Assembly: GCA_027575765.1 (NCBI GenBank)
Contig: JANBPT010000217.1
Coordinates: forward strand, 1-55,054
DNA: 55,054 bases
Source: Tieghemiomyces parasiticus
Lineage: Eukaryota > Kickxellomycota > Dimargaritomycetes > Dimargaritales > Dimargaritaceae
Direction of reading: 5' to 3'
Positions 9,809 through 21,300 of the stretch are shown in pieces; position 1 is the stretch's first letter; the number at the start of each line of letters is the position of its first letter. A program made the position numbers and the translations under genes. The notes beneath the pieces were generated by a model. It did no database searches. It had not been told where the DNA came from and worked only from the letters and a program-made list of their open reading frames with translations.

Positions 9809-12656
9809 ACCAGCCCTCCCTCGCTGCTGCGCTTCACGGCGAATCGACAACTCCGAGTGCCGCACTCACCCACGCTTTTCGCCCTTTCCCCTCGTGTCCC
9901 TGAATGCCCAATGGGAGGCCGCACTGGTGACAGCTCAACCCATAGTATTCCCTGGGCCCTACTCGTCATCTGTTAACCGGGTAGTCTCGCGCGGCTCCTA
10001 CTTGTCTTACTGATCACTTGTACTGGCATTCTTCTAGTCCGTACCTAGACTATCCGTCCGTTCAATCCCGATTCACCCTGGCCATTCCTTTGTACCTGTA
10101 CAGCTCCGCCTATTGTACCACTAGGCCCAAGACCCTTTCTACCCTCCTTCCTGCAATCCACTTCTCCGCGCAACCGTGCTCTTCTCCGCCGCCCAGCGGG
10201 ACCTTCCTCTGTATTCCTACCTTGCTCCTCTCCCGTTTTAAGACCGTGCCCGGTTTGCCATCCGTCAGAGTCTGTACGACTCGGCGACACACAGCCTCCG
10301 TGTATCGGTGTGGAAGACCCACTGCCTTGTTGAAGGCGTCGTTTGTGCGACCCGTATCTAGCCTACCAGCGCCCCTCGCAGCCTCGAAGCGCGGTGCACC
10401 CACCTTTCTCGATTTTATTTTCCCCGCTCCCAAGACCTTATCGTACGAGGTAAGCGACTAAAACGGAGTGGTCGGGGAAAGGACAACATAACTCCATCCC
10501 ACCTAGAGCATAGGTCTTAGGCGAGGTTTCGACAATGCCCTGACAGGCCAACGCTACCAGTGGGTTAGGCATATGGTCTTTCCCAACGCCTACTTAATGT
10601 CCACTGACGTTAGCATACCTCGGGTGCCGCATGGGTTATGCAAGTCACCCCCACCCAAGCAGCCAAACTTACCTGATATCGCTCGATTGCGGATTATTTC
10701 TTTATCAAGGGACGCAAGGCTGAGCCACCTCCATATTTGCCATCCTCTCTCCCGCCTCGCATTAACTCTGTCCTCCCCATACACGCGTTTCTTTTTTTCA
10801 CCTCACCACTCCCTCCGCTTCCCCACCACAATCCTCCCGTCGCCACCATCAGCCGACCTCCACACACTCGTTAGTACGACCCTATCGTGCCTCGGCCACG
10901 CTCCAATACTGGTCCACAACGACCGCTCACCACTCCCGCCGTTACAATACTAGACACTGACGCCAGAGACATCCCTCCTGCCCCAGCCCCACGAGCCCCG
11001 ATTGGCGCCGGATTTCATACTCCGCACCAGCCTCCGCCTACCAAACACCCTCGGAGCCTAGCCCTCCCCCCGTCTCGTGCTGTTACCATTGCCGCTTACC
11101 ACCCGCGTTGTCAGCTCAGGCCTTTTTTATTGTTTGCAGCCGACCCTCTGTTGAGCCACCGGAGCCGCCTGTCACATTATCAACCCTGAATCCGACCGGT
11201 CCCATCGAACCCAAATATACCGTTGTCAGTTAATGGCACGCCTTATTCTAGCCAATATCATACCTCCTAAACTTATTATTCCTGGTCGATGCCCTCATTT
11301 GTCTTGACAAACCGAAGCCTTCACTGTCCATAGCTGTTTGGCCTTTTTTTACCCCTCGTATTCTCGGCCTGACCCTTGCATTCTGTGGTTTCTGCCTCCC
11401 GTCGTACTACGGCCGTCATCCTGAATGTCCGGCTCCTTATCGACAACGAATATCTACCTCCAGCCGCCACGCACTCGCCCACGACCCCCACCTGCTCCAC
11501 CGCCGTCGATTCGCCACGCCCTGCCAGCCCCCGTACCCTATTTACCCGAACTGGCGGCCGTACGCCAGTGCCGGCCAATTCGGTTGCACAGAGGCCACCG
11601 ACAACCACGGTCAGTCGGCGGCAGCCCCTCGTCTTTCGCCCCGCCCGCCTCCATACTCTGATTCCCCACTGCTTCTTCTCCCATCCATCCACCCTTCATC
11701 ACCGCCTCCGCCGTTGGCTACCTTTTGTAGAACGCGGCGGCGACGTGTAACCCTCCCGACATTGACCAGCGGTTGGCCGTGTTTTGGTAAAGAGGGTGGC
11801 TCCACATCTCGCCTTCCCCTTTGTGCCCCACGTCCTCCGCTCTCCCGCCCCCGCCCGCTTCTCTTCCACCCGCTAACTCCTAGAATTGTGCCAGACCTAT
11901 ATAATCTCCAGATCCCACCCGGTAAGTATTACGATCCCTTTTTTTGTTTTTATTCTAAATTGACAATCTGAATGGGCTTCTTTTCATGCGGTACCTCCAG
12001 TCCACTTTTAACTTTGACTTGCACGATAGCCATTGATGCCCCTTCCTTAATATATCACCAACCAGCTCACCGCTCCAGGGCCTTTGCTAGAGTTAGTTGA
12101 CTTTTATCGTGGGTTGTTTACCCTTCACCGGTTTTGAACTCTATTGCCCACTTTTATTTGGCACTCGGAATTCCCCTTTTTTTACTCTCCGCCTGCCCCT
12201 TAATCAGTTTGCAACTCGCATCGTAGCTTTAAAGGCGTCATCTAACCGCCCATACTGGTTCCTTTTGCACACATTTTCCCACCCCGTTAAATTCTCCTCA
12301 CTGCCCTCTATTACCCCAGATACATACGCAACGCCGAGCGTCAGCGAATTCCTGTACGAACTTAAGCCCCGTTTGTCTTTTCATTGTTTAATTGCATATC
12401 CACGACCCTGTACCGGTCCACATCCCACTCATTTCCTATCACGCTAGGTGCTCTTTTTGGGGACTGGTAACCTGCCGGCAGGAATCTCACGGCGGCCGTT
12501 CCACCCCCCTTCCCCTGTTTATTAGACCTTGGAAACCGAACCTCTTTGCGTCCGTAGCGTGTTGTGGTCCTATCCCTTGCTTAGTATACCTAGATCGGCC
12601 CGGTTTCCTGTATATCTTCCAAAACGTCGTCTTCGCCTTGGACTCCAACGTGACAG

Positions 12657-13177
12657 GTAAGTTACATAGTTTATTCTGCCGACCGCTTTCTGCTATGCAT
12701 GTGCTCGCATGACCTGGGGTACAACGCCGATTCTGATTCCCGTGATATTAGCTTTAGACCCAGCTAGCTGGTAACGCTGCATATTTTCCCTCGCTCACTG
12801 TCAATCGAGGGAGAATAATCACCCAGGTTTGGAATATTCCTACTCATGGTACGGCTTCAGTTATCCCCGGTGCGCTTACTGTCGGCCTCTTCACAAGTGT
12901 CTTGACCTTACTAACCCTACCGCCCATCCAACTCTTCCCTCCCCGCTTCAACTTCCGATTTCAGCCGTCCCAGACCATACCTCATTTGGCCTCTTGTCAT
13001 TTATTTTTCCGTGGGTCGTTTACACCGGACCAGGGACTCGTCTTGATTGCACTTTTCCAACTCTGGCAATCTAAGGCTACACTCGGCTCACAATCGTTTT
13101 CATCCGCATTCCACTCCTCCCCTTCCGATTATATTTAGTGCGGTTGATCCTTATCTACCGTGTAATTATTTTTACAG
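12657..13177 (+). other. Putative 5'-leader intron of the exchanger gene
   Basis: A consensus donor (GACAG followed by GTAAGT) at 12657 pairs with a strong polypyrimidine-AG acceptor (ATTATTTTTACAG) ending at 13177, nine bases before the exchanger ATG at 13187. Splicing would join noncoding sequence to CCCATAGCT and then the ATG. Placement is inferred from splice-site quality alone. Confidence 0.45.
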
Positions 13178-13186
13178 CCCATAGCT

Positions 13187-16100
13187 ATGCCTTGTAAAGC
13201 CTCCCTGCTCCGGCGGGGGTCGCTTGCGGCCATCCTTGTCATTTACCTCCTACTGGTCTACATCGTTCCCCACTTGCATGGGCAAATCGCCCGTCCACCC
13301 ACTAGCTTAGATAACGTGGCTAGCATTCCCCGGGCCCTTGCACCTGCATCCGCGCCCTCGCCGCAACCCATTCCCACCCTCCCTTACGCTCAGCGTCCTA
13401 CTACTACGTCTCCTTCGCTCCAGTCGGCCGGCCGCCCCGACTACTTGACCGCCCCGCCTCTGGCCCCCAAGCGTCGCCCTGCCGTCCACGAGGCCCGCGA
13501 TGCCGTACCGATCACGGCCACGACTTTGGGCACAGCAGCGGTGACGGGTGGCGCTCTAACAGCGGCTAGTCGTAACACAAACGACACAAGTAGCCCAGAG
13601 GAGGATACAACCCCTACGGGCCGCCATGACATCGACGGTGACGGGGATAATGATCTTCCCGAAATCCGGGGGAACAATGCTGATCCACATCTGCTCGACC
13701 GCTGCCGCCGACTTGACGAGCACCCCGACCCTTGCAGTATCGTGGCGACTGAATGCCCCTCCGAGGGTATAGTGAACTACCTGTCCCTCTACTACTGCAC
13801 GCTGAATCACATCCGCCCCATCTTTTACATGGTGGCGGTCCTCCTCCTTCTGGTGTATTTTTACCTCCTCTACCACATCAGCGACCTCTACCTCGCCAGT
13901 GCCCTGCAGCAGGTGTCCAACTACCTCAACATGTCCAACGAGGTGGCGGGCTTGACCCTGCTCTCCTTCGGTAATAGTGCGCCCGACTTTTTTACTGCTC
14001 TAGCGGGCGTGTCCACCGACGGGGTTGAGCTCATCCTCAGCTCGTCCATCAGTGGTGGCATCTTTGTGCTTACCATAGTATTCGGCGCCATTATTCTAGG
14101 CTCAGCCACCTACTACAACCGCAGCGCGACTGGCCGTGGCGACTCGGAGAGCCAGACGGATCACGCCGTTAACTCACCATACCACCGGACGTGCGACACT
14201 GCCCTGGGCGGAATTCTCAATAAGAAGGGATTCCGCCGTATCCGGCGTCGTCTCCGCCTGCTCACCCGGCCCCTGCGCCAGGGCACGGCAATTGAACGTC
14301 GACAGATGGCCGAGGCGGAGCGCGAGCCTTCCGATCTGGGTTCCCCGGCTGCCCTGACGGGAGCAGGCCTACCTAGCGCCGGCACCAAGCGCAACAGCCG
14401 CCACCTGTCCAACCTACGCCTGGCCGATTCCCCCGAGATGATGGCCGCAGCGCAGCTGTCCTCTCCACCGGCCCCACCATCCTCCCTGCGCCCGTTCCGC
14501 GGGTACCGTATTCCAGTCTTCCACTGGCTGCGTAGTGCCGTCGTGTACGGGTCTGCCATTGCTGCCCTCACGATCATTGTGTTTCGCGGGTCTATGTACT
14601 ACTACGAAGCCATTCTACTCTTCAGTGGGTACATCTTGTTCCTACTGTCCTACCTGGTGCACTACTTAGTCCGCGCCGTCCGGCGGTGGAAAGCCCAGCG
14701 CGCCGACAGCATCGCCCATCCGGATATACCCATGGTCAACGAAAAAGGGACCATTGTGAAACCCACCGGAGCTTTTGCGGACTCGTCGCCCATCCGCATT
14801 CCCCTTATGCCCCGCCAGGCCCAGTATTGCCGGGCCCACCTGGAGAACGACGTCATGGCTGCCGTGACACGTCCCACTTCCAACGGCCGTCTCGCCAGCG
14901 ACTATTTCCTGGCCGTTACCGATCTATTCCCATCGTTCGACCGTTGCCGGACCCGAATGGCGGGGGCGATCCTGGACATGGTCCGCTTCCCGATACACCT
15001 GGCTGTGCGCTTTACTGTCCCACCTACGTTAAACACCGTAGCGGAGCTGGAGGAGGACGATGACGAACGGAGTTTGTCAAGCAGCTCGGATGGCGACCTG
15101 ACTGATGACGATGAACACAACCGTGATATTCGCAACCCCCTTCCGCCGTCCGCACGCCCCTCGGGCGAGCGCACCTCTCGCGAAGGCCTTCGTCCATACC
15201 TCATGGACGAGGACGCCGATGATTCCCCCGTGGACCCGCCCGCCACCATCCCCCACGAGATCCCGGCCGACCCATCTACCGAGCGCGTGGCCACCTGGTA
15301 CCACTATCACTTTTACCAAAAGCGTTTTTCCTCGTCGCCCAACCTTCCTAGTAACGAAGGTGCCGGCGGTCGCAAGCGATCGTGGTTCGGGGAGCTGGCT
15401 CAGGCCGACCAGTCACCCGAGGCCGCTTCCCTGTCACCTCCCACTCAACCCGCCGCTCGCCCTCACTTTGAGGACGAGCACACACGCACCCCCAACTCTG
15501 AGGTCACTCTGCCTGCCACCCGCGTGGTACCCCGCATCTTCATCGATGACTACACCCAGGACCAGCCCACCCGCCGCGAGTGGCTCAGTGGCAGTTCCTT
15601 CAATACAGGCACGACATGCAGCAGCAGCAGCGGCGGCTATATGTACGACGAAAGTGATTCGGATGCTGAAAGCATTGAAGAAGTCACGCCGCCGGCAGCC
15701 CCTCCCATGACTGCGAACGAAACCCCTAACCCGGCCCGGCCCGCCTCCCTAATTGACTTTGACGCCGCCGACCTAACCAGCCCGCGTAGTACGGTGACGG
15801 GCTACCATACCGCCCACGACTCAATGGACTCCAATGGGCAGCCCGCGATCATTCATGATATCCGTCCCGCGCCATCGGCCGGTTTACACGATAGTATTTA
15901 TAGCCAGTCTACCGGCCGCGGCACGAATTACTCAGCTGAAAGCTACTACTCGCTGCCCGCTAACCTGCGCGGCCGCCGCGGATCCTCCCCAGGTTTCTCG
16001 GACACTGGGTCGGTCATCGACCCAGAATTTGATCCCACTATTGCCTTACCCGGTATCGACCCGTCTCTCCATCACTTCGAAGAGGGTGCGGCCGGTACTG

Positions 16101-17749
16101 CCCACTGGGCTGCTGGTCCAGAGGTTACCACCGTCTCGGCCTTCGGTAGCGTCGGTCGGCCGCGGGGTTACTCCGACCCGTTGGCCCTCGCCTCGCCTCT
16201 GAGCGACGGACGGCTTTCGCCGCCCACCCTACCCTTCGTGCCCTGCGTGACCACTAAGCCGGCGTACGACAGCGAGCCACCGTCAGCCACTCTACCAGCC
16301 ATCACCCCAGCTCACTCCGACCCACCACATACTAGTTCCGTGCGATCGTCCATGGCCATCCGGCTGCGCCGCCAGCGCTCGCCGGCGCGCAGTAAGGCCT
16401 GGCGACCCACCCGTTCCATGCTCGGCTTTATGAACCGGTTGGTACATCTCACCCCGAGTGACCTGCGCAAGTACCGCATCCTGATCGCCGCCACCGCCCT
16501 ACTGGCGCCGCCTTTCATCTTATTCATCTTCGGCCAGAACAACGATTCCCTCGCCGCTGGGATCCAGTTTGGCCTCTACGACTTGGTGGCCATGGTGGGC
16601 GCTCTGTATGCTTTGGGCGTGTGGCTACTCACCTGGGGCCTGGTGAGACTCAACCGCGTGTATGGCCACGTCTATGCCAATTTTGACAACCGTCGCCGCG
16701 GCCGTGGCCAGTTCCACCTTCCCTGTATGGATCTCTTTAATACACAGGGAACGATGCCGGCCACCGCCACTGAATCTCAAGCGGAGGGGGCCAACTCAGG
16801 GCGTGGGCTCACATATAGCGCAGTCGATGCTGATGAGGATGCCGTGGCCCGCGAGAAGAAGGCCGCTGCCTTCCGCGGCCCGGCTCCCCCTCCGGCTGCT
16901 GCCCTCCCCACGGGTACTAGCACCTGGCTGAGTCCCAAACCGTCCTCGGCGGCGGTGCGTGAGGGTGTGTCCTGGGGTCATCGGCCCGCCTCCCGCCGGT
17001 CGATGTTGTCGGCGGTCTCGATCGAATCCACGGCGCTACCCGAACCCCCGTCAATGCCCTTCGAGAAGGCCACGGGCCGGTTCCTGATGTACCTACACGA
17101 GGAACAGGTCGCGTTGACCAACGCGCTCCGCGAGGCCCAGTCCGAACCCTACATTTTGGCCGAGAACACCTACTTTATCCTAACTCGCTACGGCCATCTC
17201 CTCCCGTCGAAACGGATCCGGCGCCAGATGTACGCTCAATACTTTGTGGAACTGGTGCTCTCCGTCTTGGCCTTCGTAGTATGTCTCATTTGGATCTATG
17301 CCACAGCCAATGAACTGGTGGCACTGCTCGAAACCGTGGGTATGCTGCTCGACCTCCCGGATCGCGTGCTGGGGTCCACCGTCCTGGCCTGGGGTAACTC
17401 GATGGGCGACCTGTTTGCCGACCTGGCCATGGCCCGCGCCGGCTACTTTTACGTGGCCATCACCGCCGTGTTCACCTCACCCATCCTGAACGTCATGCTG
17501 TCTCTCGGTATTAACTTTTTCATCGGCATCGTCAGGTCCGAAGAGACCTACATGCCCATGCCCAAGTTGAGCCCCTCGCTGTTGTTTAGTTTATTCTTCT
17601 TGCTGTTTGTGGTATTCGTCGTTTGCATCGGCTACGTAGCCGTCATCCTCAAGTTCCGTCTGCCCCGGTACTTTGGCTTCGTTCTCATCGCCCTATTTGT
17701 ACTCTATACCATCGGCACCATCATCGCCGAATTGCTCACGCCGTACTAA
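13187..17749 (+). CDS. CCX/NCLX-type sodium (cation)/calcium exchanger with very long cytosolic loops
   Basis: This is a 1,520-residue intronless membrane protein of the CCX branch of the CaCA superfamily (human NCLX/SLC8B1, yeast Ecm27), which moves Ca2+ across membranes in exchange for Na+ or another cation. Both ion-binding alpha repeats are visible: GNSAPDFFTALAG from residue 262 and WGNSMGDLFADLAMARAGY around 1402-1420. A signal peptide or signal anchor lies at about 10-30, followed by a lumenal segment with the Cys-containing element (CSIVATECPSEGIVNYLSL) typical of the N-terminal side of this family. About five hydrophobic segments follow each alpha region. Loops of about 130 residues (310-440) and nearly 600 residues (500-1095), rich in Ser, Pro and acidic residues, make the protein two to three times the usual 550-750 residues. 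Likely membranes are vacuole, ER or mitochondrion; I cannot decide which. The first ATG follows a strong acceptor-like site, and TAA ends the frame. Confidence 0.88.
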   Translation: MPCKASLLRRGSLAAILVIYLLLVYIVPHLHGQIARPPTSLDNVASIPRALAPASAPSPQPIPTLPYAQRPTTTSPSLQSAGRPDYLTAPPLAPKRRPAVHEARDAVPITATTLGTAAVTGGALTAASRNTNDTSSPEEDTTPTGRHDIDGDGDNDLPEIRGNNADPHLLDRCRRLDEHPDPCSIVATECPSEGIVNYLSLYYCTLNHIRPIFYMVAVLLLLVYFYLLYHISDLYLASALQQVSNYLNMSNEVAGLTLLSFGNSAPDFFTALAGVSTDGVELILSSSISGGIFVLTIVFGAIILGSATYYNRSATGRGDSESQTDHAVNSPYHRTCDTALGGILNKKGFRRIRRRLRLLTRPLRQGTAIERRQMAEAEREPSDLGSPAALTGAGLPSAGTKRNSRHLSNLRLADSPEMMAAAQLSSPPAPPSSLRPFRGYRIPVFHWLRSAVVYGSAIAALTIIVFRGSMYYYEAILLFSGYILFLLSYLVHYLVRAVRRWKAQRADSIAHPDIPMVNEKGTIVKPTGAFADSSPIRIPLMPRQAQYCRAHLENDVMAAVTRPTSNGRLASDYFLAVTDLFPSFDRCRTRMAGAILDMVRFPIHLAVRFTVPPTLNTVAELEEDDDERSLSSSSDGDLTDDDEHNRDIRNPLPPSARPSGERTSREGLRPYLMDEDADDSPVDPPATIPHEIPADPSTERVATWYHYHFYQKRFSSSPNLPSNEGAGGRKRSWFGELAQADQSPEAASLSPPTQPAARPHFEDEHTRTPNSEVTLPATRVVPRIFIDDYTQDQPTRREWLSGSSFNTGTTCSSSSGGYMYDESDSDAESIEEVTPPAAPPMTANETPNPARPASLIDFDAADLTSPRSTVTGYHTAHDSMDSNGQPAIIHDIRPAPSAGLHDSIYSQSTGRGTNYSAESYYSLPANLRGRRGSSPGFSDTGSVIDPEFDPTIALPGIDPSLHHFEEGAAGTAHWAAGPEVTTVSAFGSVGRPRGYSDPLALASPLSDGRLSPPTLPFVPCVTTKPAYDSEPPSATLPAITPAHSDPPHTSSVRSSMAIRLRRQRSPARSKAWRPTRSMLGFMNRLVHLTPSDLRKYRILIAATALLAPPFILFIFGQNNDSLAAGIQFGLYDLVAMVGALYALGVWLLTWGLVRLNRVYGHVYANFDNRRRGRGQFHLPCMDLFNTQGTMPATATESQAEGANSGRGLTYSAVDADEDAVAREKKAAAFRGPAPPPAAALPTGTSTWLSPKPSSAAVREGVSWGHRPASRRSMLSAVSIESTALPEPPSMPFEKATGRFLMYLHEEQVALTNALREAQSEPYILAENTYFILTRYGHLLPSKRIRRQMYAQYFVELVLSVLAFVVCLIWIYATANELVALLETVGMLLDLPDRVLGSTVLAWGNSMGDLFADLAMARAGYFYVAITAVFTSPILNVMLSLGINFFIGIVRSEETYMPMPKLSPSLLFSLFFLLFVVFVVCIGYVAVILKFRLPRYFGFVLIALFVLYTIGTIIAELLTPY

Positions 17750-18348
17750 TTAGGCCTGTCGGCATTATCATTATGACTATTTTTTCTCTAAAATTATATA
17801 CATCATGTTTCTGCTCTGGCGGTATTTCACTGGATTTAACCGCCTCTGTCTTAATTAAAACCTGGAACATTTAGAAGAGGAGGAGGGGATTCCCAGGACC
17901 CGCCCTTACGAAATACATAGCGTTTGCCATATATTCAACGTACCTTTTATAAGTATCTCCATTTACGTTTACCCAGCGAGTGCATTTGATCATTGCATAC
18001 TCGCCACCCTAGTCATCACTGACCGTTAGCTCGTGATTTAAATGGCGATTTCACCCTACAATTGCAGGCAAGCGCAAACGAGATTATTCGCCAGCTCGCC
18101 GATGGCGGGAGGCATCGGCCTGCATTATAAACGATGGTGATCCCGAGGGGTCGTATGTACCTTCCTATCGGACTGCTCACTCTCTGTCCGCTGAACTCAT
18201 AGGGCACGTGAACCTAAATGTATTACACCATACCTAGGATCACTTCCCTCCCAATATATATATATATATTTGTGTGTACCCCTTTCCCTTCTACTACCTC
18301 TAGGTAATTTTTATTGCCGGTAAAAAGTATTAATAATACCCTACCGCG
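17750..18348. other. Convergent 3' intergenic region
   Basis: This spacer lies between the stops of two converging genes. It is AT-richer than the flanking genes, as expected for 3' UTRs and poly(A) regions, and contains AATTAAAA-like words near 17850 and a short TA microsatellite near 18260. No gene was recognised. Confidence 0.5.
18253..18270. repeat. TA dinucleotide microsatellite
   Basis: About nine TA units followed by TGTGTG lie between the convergent 3' ends of the exchanger and UCS genes. This is a simple-sequence repeat likely to vary between strains. Confidence 0.85.
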
Positions 18349-21300
18349 TTAGTTGGCCTTCCTACGGTTCTGCAGCGCCTCGTAGGCCTGGGTGCACGCT
18401 TCCTGTACGGTGGTGTCTTGGGCACGGACAGCCAGGATAGTCACGTCGCGGATGGCGGTGACCAATCGCTCACCACGGACCCATTCCATGTACGCCGGAC
18501 ACTCTCTGGGGAACTCCTCGAGCACATTTCTCCAGCACGCCAGGGCACGGTGCATCAGCGGGAAATCCGGTTCGACTTGGGCGGCCCGGGCGGCCAGGGG
18601 TCTCGAAGTGACATCATCGTCATTTTCGTCTTCTTCACTGGCCTCTGGATTGTCGTCATTACAGGTTTCAAGGGCAGACCCGGCCTTAGGCTTCGAAATG
18701 GTCGAGTGCAAGAGATCCAGTAGGGCCTCGGGTCCACGTGGGTGGTACGCGAGGGCCTGGGCGATAATGGGTACCCCGGTAAGGATTGCCAGGGCACCAC
18801 TCGCCGCGCTTCGAGTCCCGCGGTCCGCGCTGCCGGTGAGAGCGATCAGCAGGTGAATTTTGCAGCGTTGGTATGGCGCGTCCTGATCGTCGCCGGCACG
18901 GTTTTGACCATCCTCCTCCCCTGCCTGCTCCTCAGGTCGCTTCGGGGCCTTGGCGTCACCATCGTGCGGGGCACGCATGGCATCGACGAACCGCTGGCAC
19001 GACGTGGCGTACTCGGTCATCACGGGGTCGACAATGGACAGGTTACATAATAGTTCGGCGGCTGCGCGGACAATTAGAGGGTGGTCATCAAGGAGAAGGG
19101 GCTGTAGGGCGGTCAGGGCACCACAGGGGATGGCAATGTAGGTACCCATGTCTATCTCCCCTACCGATAAGTTGGCGGCGGCGGTGGTGGTGGCAGAGTT
19201 AGTGCCTGGAGCTGCGGGCAGTTCGACCATTTGCATACTGGCCAGGTTTGTAAGGGCCATGATGGCCTCGAACCGAAGAAGAGTGGGCGAGATGCGACGG
19301 TCGCTTCGTTCGGCATCACCTTCCAGGTCAGCAGTCAAGGGCAAGGTCTCGGAGAGGACGGCGGCGAGGGAACGGGCCTGGCCGCTAGTGAAGGCCAGGT
19401 TAGGATTGACTGAGATGGTCAGCTTAGCCAAGGCGTGGACACAGGTGAGACGCAGGTCGGCACTCGGACCTGCCCAAAACCGGGCGGCCGCTGACGAAGT
19501 GGTGGGTTCGACCCCTGCTTTGTTACGCGGGTGCAATTGAAGCAGGGTGTAGGCAACCTTGATTGTCTCCAACAGGATGCTAACGGCCCCACCTTGGACG
19601 AGCGGGGCCCGTAGCGGCGGAGCGGTGGCTAGGTTAGTGCAGGACCGGGCAGCCAGCTGGAAGGTGCTGAGGGTTTGGCGGAGGGATAGGCTGAGGCGAG
19701 GATTGTTTTCCGACTCAGCCCTGCCCTCGTCTGCCTTGTTGCCGGTCTCCAGCCGATACGGCAGGGCGAGACACAGAGTGCGGTATTCCACGTGGCGTTT
19801 CCAAAAATCCATGGTATGCCGGTATACGCCAGTCCACCAGGGCAGAACGGTTGGGTTGAGGCGGGTGAACCGATGCAGCAAATCAGTCATTTCAGCCTCG
19901 GTGGGTGGGGTTGGCTCGGCCAAAGCTGCGGCGGCGGGTGCCTGGCCCTGGTTCTGGCCGCGCTGAGCGTACTCGCGGAGCCGCTGGGACTGCTTTTGAT
20001 CTTCGGTGGGTTTCGCCGGGTACTTTGTAAGCGCGTCAATAAACGTGGCAATGGTATGCAGGAGGCCCAGGGTGCTCGTGGCCAGGGCCAAGGCGAGCGG
20101 TCGATGGAGGTGGTCCGTCTGCTCGAGATTCCGGAGCGGGGTAGCCAGTCGTGTAGTGAGGGCCTCCCACAGCACCTTGTCACGCAGAATCATGGCTCGC
20201 AGGTCCGGGAGGTACAGGCAATAGAGAGTGGACTCGAGAAGGGTCTCCAGGGCCCAGTTACTGCCGATCAAACGGAAGAGGGTGTGATCAGCCGGGTCAG
20301 AGGTGGTCGGCCGTGATTTTGATATGGTGGACGGTGAACCCATAACGTGGGTAGGTGGAATCCATTTGGCGGCCCGTACGAGGAAAGTGCGAAGCGAGAG
20401 TACCAATGTAAGCGGTGGCACGACAGGCTCGGCCAGTTCGGGGGCGGGTGGTAAGCTTGGATCGCGGGTGGACAGGGCCACGCGGTTAGTGATAGTGAGC
20501 TGGGCTACGGCCGGGACGGCGAGGAGCCCCAGAATGACCGGTCCGTCGAGGGTACGGCCGGCCGGGGCGGTATCAGTTTCTGTCGTGTCACGATCGTGGC
20601 ACCAGCGGACCGCAGCTTGGATGCGTGACTTCAGATAGTCCCGGCCATGGACGGCAAGGCCTGCTGCGCAGGCTTTTTGTGTGGCGGCCCGACCGGCCAG
20701 CACGAGGGTATGGTACTGTACTCCGACGGAGCGGAGCTCCAGCGTATCAAACACGGCCTCGAAAACCCCACCATCTTTGGTGAGAGTCTGCACGGTTATG
20801 GCGTTGAGGTAAGGAACGGTCAGGAAGGCCGTGAGGGCGCCTAGAGCCCGAAGGTGGAGATCTCGATCCTCGGTGTCCAAGACGTCACGGTGTAGCAACG
20901 TCACGAGCTCTACAGCCAAAGGGTCTTCGGGTCTATTGGTATCGTCAGCGTCAGCTGTTGGGCTGGCAAGATGGGCGTGGAACCGGGCTGCTAGCTGGGC
21001 GAAGATGGCGTGTAGGGCTGGCTGCTCGAGCAGGGCCCGTTGGCATGGGCTGGCATGCGGAGCCAGGGCAGTAGGAAACAAGGCTGGGACGAGGTAGAAA
21101 AATGGCGATGGGGCAGCGAGGGCCGCTAGCTCGACAAGGGCCTGAGCCCAGACGCTGAGGACCGGGCGCTGGCTGAGGAGTGTGGCCTGAAATTGGGGCT
21201 GAGCCGTGCCTGGATCGATCGGGAAGAAGGCGGTGGTAGTCCAAGAGACAAACTGCCGGGCGGCCTCGGTGCAGCGGCAAGTGGAAGTCGCCGGTGGGCC

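Larger units (their letters stand above)
8053..13186. other. Long intergenic/leader region upstream of the exchanger gene
   Basis: No protein gene is recognisable in these 5.1 kb. From 8053 to about 9250 the composition is balanced and includes a perfect 14 bp palindrome GCTAAACGTTTAGC at 8592-8605. From about 9250 to the exchanger ATG the plus strand becomes strongly pyrimidine-rich, the composition expected of 5' leaders and promoters in this genome. Inside it lie good donor-like sites at 10450 (GTAAGC), 11922 (GTAAGT) and 12657 (GTAAGT), TATA-like sequences near 9801 and 11898, and an acceptor (TTTTTACAG) at 13177. The simplest reading is a long, spliced, mostly noncoding 5' leader of the exchanger mRNA; a separate ncRNA is possible. 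Confidence 0.4.

Noticed and set aside
10018..10461. 147-codon frame in the exchanger upstream tract
   Set aside because: It lies within the pyrimidine-rich leader, has biased composition and overlaps a donor-like site at 10450. More likely noncoding leader.
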